Part shown: positions 61,701 to 64,000 of the stretch, piece by piece | Layout of the letters: each line of letters begins with the position of its first letter | Position numbering within the stretch: the first letter of the stretch is position 1 | From: Clostridioides difficile | Lineage (GTDB): Bacteria; Bacillota; Clostridia; Peptostreptococcales; Peptostreptococcaceae | Direction of reading: 5' to 3' | Length of the DNA: 64,000 nucleotides | Assembly: GCA_024919175.1 (NCBI GenBank) | Contig: CP103804.1 | Span: forward strand, 3,534,001 to 3,598,000 | The notes under the pieces: generated by a model | Told to the model about the DNA's origin: nothing | What the model saw: only the letters and a program-made list of their open reading frames with translations | The model's database searches: none | Position numbers and translations under genes: made by a program

Positions 61701-62324
61701 ATTTTCATTTGTACTTTGAGCAATTACATCTCCATTTCGTTTTGCAATATAAACGTGTGCTTTTTTATCAAATGCAGGTAACCCCAACAATTCATTTAAT
61801 TTGGTTGAATCATAAGATCCACTTAAAACACCTGCTACTTTCCCATCTTTATAAATAGGAGTAGCTAAAACTATTATTTCTTTTTTATCAATAATGGATT
61901 TTAAAGATTCTGATATATTTTTTTCGCCATTTTTAGCTTTTTTAAAATAAGCTCTATCTTTTACATTGCTAATAATTCCATCATTAGAATAACTTTTTCC
62001 ATCCAATGTAGAAATAGACATTCTAATTAGAGAACTTCGCTTTACTCCAGAATCCATTAAATTAATCATCATCTCATTATTTATATTATCTAAATTTCCC
62101 ATAAAACTAGCAATAGATTCAAGCATCTCAAATTGACCACTAAGTTTTGTCTTAAGATTAATTATATTATGCTCTGTAAATTCTGACAAATATGTATGTG
62201 TGGTCTCTTTCAACGCATTATCCAACTTAAACTTAAACTTAAAAATAGCCCCACAGGTTAAAATAATTATAATAATAAACAAGATACTAATACCTAAAAT
62301 TTTTGGCTTTAGCCTGTTCACCAT
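58776..62324 (-). CDS. large multi-domain diguanylate cyclase (dCache, PAS repeats, GGDEF, GAF-like, PAS)
   Basis: 1182 aa from ATG 62324 (GAGG eight nt upstream). Helices at about 10-32 and 290-312 enclose a dCache sensor. Three PAS domains follow (about 325-445, 450-575, 580-710), then GGDEF (about 720-880) with intact GRIGGDEF and RASD five residues before, a true I-site, so product inhibition is expected. Beyond is a GAF-like domain (about 905-1060) and a C-terminal PAS-like segment with Cys pairs in NKQCRKCPMSCL, possibly metal-binding. Domains downstream of GGDEF are uncommon. It should synthesise c-di-GMP in response to external and internal signals. Confidence 0.9.
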   Translation of the reverse strand: MVNRLKPKILGISILFIIIIILTCGAIFKFKFKLDNALKETTHTYLSEFTEHNIINLKTKLSGQFEMLESIASFMGNLDNINNEMMINLMDSGVKRSSLIRMSISTLDGKSYSNDGIISNVKDRAYFKKAKNGEKNISESLKSIIDKKEIIVLATPIYKDGKVAGVLSGSYDSTKLNELLGLPAFDKKAHVYIAKRNGDVIAQSTNENSKMLSCVFKLFNKDNCDEVNCLKAIKENMKNDKSGYSNYHLDNKKFMLNYQPLGINDWYIFSVVPNEVVSIQSDNISYDVYIFALEILLVILIFVVYIAYIINNNTKTIINEKEKFKTLTDNILGGVKNCLKDKDMTMTYVSQGFLELTGYSEEDLDVVFKNRFKHIIYKEDVDKVNSIVLNQLKRQDKIEVEYRIVKKDGSIIWVLDRSKSIKDNKGNESIQGVLTDITELKKIQDELDSKRFEIETINDSIVGGIVITEINDDFDSIYLNEGYLNMIGYTRKQLEDELDNKLIKLIFRDDRAGMIDDINKQLKISDTFACERRVEKRDGSIIWILLKGRKIVDENEKSVLCSVIVDITSAKLLEQELKKSEERHEIIINQTQNIIVEWNIEKDQMSISPNWYNKFGYDPITENATKNIIKSVDIYPDDVDKFISLTKLTSSGSEYEECEIRLRVRDTTYAWFSIKATTLFDDNGIPYKVVGSLTDIDESKREAEKLKERAEKDPLTGLYNKKASQALIEEYITLDKNRQGTLMIIDIDDFKGINDNLGHLYGDAVLSEIASDLITLFRASDIVGRIGGDEFIVFMKDISETRDIIKKAEELVKTFERSFVGKGYNYKISLSVGIARFPKDGTEYMHLFRNADIALYSAKGKGKNRYALYDKKIDKVQYIANTRNTDENTNIERSFKEHITNYIFDILYESNNIEMAVNLILDIVGKHFNVSRVYIFENSDDNLYCKNTFEWCNEGITVEIDNLKNIYYGHLGNYLLNFNADGLFYCNDVDNLNSDLKYLLKAQGICSILQCKILEGNEFRGFVGFDECSYNRMWTSDEVDTLTFISKTLSMFLLKMRIQSKLEESLEVQKSVMDNMDIWAYVVDRNTYELLFINKKMLESAPNTHVGDLCYKALWNNQNKQCRKCPMSCLKDGTDTYKSFMCNKKFGVNVNITTTALKWFDGKDACLIFGSEVNSVEAEANI

Positions 62325-63138
62325 ACTCACATCCTCATTATATATAATATATTATATGTTTATATTATATCTTCCTACTTTAATACATATTTTACTTTTT
62401 CCTATATTAGAATTAAACAACATATATTTAAATTTATCTATAAAAATTTTATTTTATATTTCTTTTAATTATATGTTAATTGATATATAAAAATTATTCT
62501 CTTTTATAATACTTCTATTAGTAAATTCTTTATAATTTCTTATAACTCTTTTTTCTTATAGTTCTTTTAATTCTTATAAATACCTCAAACAATTTAACAT
62601 TGTCCCACATTTAATTTACAAGTAAAATTAGACTCAATACATCCTCCTTTTTAACACTTTAGTTTTAATGAATATAAAAAATATAACTTAATTTTCTTTT
62701 GATTTTAATAAGGCTTAATAATATAGTATATACTAATTATTATTCATTATTTTTCTAATTAATCACTATACCTTTTATATAATAAATCCTGTGCTCAAAT
62801 TAAATTACCATTTTCTTAAGCTTCAACACTATAAAAAAATTATACGCTTCATACTCATACTTGAAACTTAGTTTTCGAATAATAATTCTAGCATGTCACT
62901 TTAATATCCTTTTATTTTTTCACTTTTGCTCATATAACAATATAATCTATAACAATAAAAAGAAGATTTCAAGGTTTATTATAAATACCAGCTATACAAA
63001 TTTCCATTCTAAATTATAACATACAATATTGCTTTATTACTGTTAAATGTAAATTTATTCCATATGAAAATCTAAGAAAAAATTGACTTTTTAGAAAAAT
63101 TTTTTCTTATAATATACTATTATTTCTAATTAAAAAAT
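62325..63138. other. long AT-rich region without a recognised gene
   Basis: About 810 bases, extremely AT-rich, with no coding frame of convincing quality on either strand. It must hold the promoter of the large cyclase. A plus-strand TTGACT...TATAAT pair with 19-bp spacing is visible near 63084-63113, pointing at the terminator of the next gene, and an isolated AAAGGAGGA on the minus strand near 62639-62651 leads only into an eight-codon frame. No riboswitch or CRISPR structure seen. Confidence 0.5.
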
Positions 63139-63176
63139 AAAGGCTAAAAAGTAGTAAAGTTTACTTTTTAGCCTTT
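63139..63176 (-). terminator. terminator after the DUF1015 gene
   Basis: Stem AAAGGCTAAAAAGTA/TACTTTTTAGCCTTT-type with a short loop, followed on the minus strand by ATTTTTTAATT. Strong canonical terminator 12 nt past the stop. Confidence 0.88.
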
Positions 63177-63187
63177 GATTTTATTAA

Positions 63188-64000
63188 TTATTCATTTATT
63201 TCGTGTAAGAATAGTCCACATCTTACTTTAGGTTCAAACCATGTTGACTTAGCTGGCATTATCTTGCCTGCATCTGCTACTCTTATTAAATCTTCAATAC
63301 TTGTAGGATACATTGCAAATGCCACCTTCATATCCTTATTAACTCTTCTTTCTAATTCCTCAATACCTCTAATTCCACCAATAAAATCAATTCTCTTATC
63401 TACTCTAGGATTTTCGATTCCTAAAATAGCATCAATCACATAATTTTGTAGTATAGAAATATCTAATGAGTCAACTGGGTCTTCTATATCTAATAAATTC
63501 TTATTTGCCTTCATTTTGTACCATTTATCACCTAGATACATTCCGAAAGTTCCTTTTTTGTCAGGTTTATATTTTTCTTTACCTTCCATTTGTTCTATAT
63601 CAAAATTTTCTTTTATTTTATTTATAAATTCTTCTTCATTTAAACCATTTAAGTCTTTGATAACTCTATTATAATCTAAAACCATCAGATTTTCATCTGG
63701 TGCAATCATTGCTATAAAATAATTAAATTCTTCTTTTCCAGTATAGTTCGGATTTTTAGCTCTCATTTCTTTAGCTACATTTTCTGCTGAAGCTGTTCTG
63801 TGATGACCATCTGCAATATATAAATAATCTAATTTTCCAAATTCATTTACTAAATTACATATTATATCATCACTATCAATCTTCCACACTGTATGCTCTA
63901 TCTTGTCATCTGTCACAAAATCATATAAAGGTTCATGATTATCCATAAAATCATTTATTATATCATCTATTAATCTTTGATGTTTATAAGTTACAAGTAT
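63188..64000 (-). CDS. DUF1015-family protein, 5' part beyond the window
   Basis: The frame is open to the window edge (18 codons upstream of Met 63946 read ILVTYKHQRLIDDIINDF), so the start lies outside. The visible 270 residues include LYIADGHHRTASAENVAKEMR and NYFIAMIAPDENLMVLDYNRVIKDL, the DUF1015 hallmarks; full members are about 400-430 aa. Cytoplasmic; function unknown, with the conserved DGHHR suggesting an enzyme. Ended by a strong terminator. Confidence 0.85.
   Translation of the reverse strand: MLVTYKHQRLIDDIINDFMDNHEPLYDFVTDDKIEHTVWKIDSDDIICNLVNEFGKLDYLYIADGHHRTASAENVAKEMRAKNPNYTGKEEFNYFIAMIAPDENLMVLDYNRVIKDLNGLNEEEFINKIKENFDIEQMEGKEKYKPDKKGTFGMYLGDKWYKMKANKNLLDIEDPVDSLDISILQNYVIDAILGIENPRVDKRIDFIGGIRGIEELERRVNKDMKVAFAMYPTSIEDLIRVADAGKIMPAKSTWFEPKVRCGLFLHEINE

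Noticed and set aside
62630..62660. Isolated strong Shine-Dalgarno AAAGGAGGA on the minus strand
   Set aside because: The possible TTG frame after it is eight codons long; more likely chance in purine-rich DNA.

Overview
The window is very AT-rich Firmicutes chromosome. The rRNA sequences, the repeat-containing 16S-23S spacer of the kind used for ribotyping, the gene content and the frequent TTG/GTG starts all point to Clostridioides difficile or a very close relative. This is recognition from memory, not a database search. Almost every gene lies on the minus strand, so operons read from high to low coordinates.

Layout. 1-5161: a complete minus-strand rRNA operon (promoter, 16S, 23S, tRNA-Gly, 5S), with the tRNA between 23S and 5S. 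5249-14546: a synthase-dependent exopolysaccharide locus. It has a membrane degenerate-GGDEF protein with an intact c-di-GMP I-site, a DUF2334 deacetylase-like protein, a GT2 polymerase, a BcsB-like protein, a GH113-like protein, UDP-GlcNAc 2-epimerase and a glucosaminidase. It resembles Bacillus ydaJKLMN and Listeria pss. The epimerase suggests a ManNAc-containing polymer. 14887-19157: spermidine/putrescine transporter potABCD with an XRE-cupin regulator. 19589-20278: YczE-like membrane protein. 20625-23979: VTC polyphosphate polymerase, DUF4956 and CotH kinase operon. 24378-28912: heterodimeric ABC exporter divergent from a MerR regulator, sharing an operator. 28941-29014: fossil of a GGDEF gene. 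29198-33370: amidohydrolase, NTF2-like and DUF308 genes divergent from a PucR-type regulator. 33512-35125: membrane diguanylate cyclase. 35343-37536: two-component system.

38020-41340: small membrane protein, then the GlcNAc catabolic operon (nagR-type GntR, nagA, nagB) with a clear promoter and twin operators. 41358-43195: an IS200/IS605 element with tnpA, tnpB and a probable omega-RNA end beside the nag promoter. 43396-44238: cvfB. 44328-49351: two-component system and FtsX-type ABC transporter. 49590-53909: small membrane protein, zinc-ribbon protein, class I fumarase (two subunits), malic enzyme, YbaK deacylase. 54040-56478: SsuABC-like importer. 56593-58542: YgiQ radical SAM. 58776-62324: large multi-PAS diguanylate cyclase. 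62325-63138: a long stretch with no gene found. 63188 to the edge: DUF1015 protein cut by the window.

Themes. Cyclic-di-GMP runs through the window: two cyclases with intact GGDEF motifs (one with and one without the inhibitory I-site), one degenerate receptor in the polysaccharide locus, and one dead fragment. The most interesting candidates are the c-di-GMP-gated polysaccharide locus with its T7-linked split receptor gene, a 22-bp motif shared by the polyphosphate operon and the two-component operon at matching distances from candidate -10 boxes, and the IS element whose transposase lacks a catalytic His and whose TnpB appears to use a relocated catalytic Glu.
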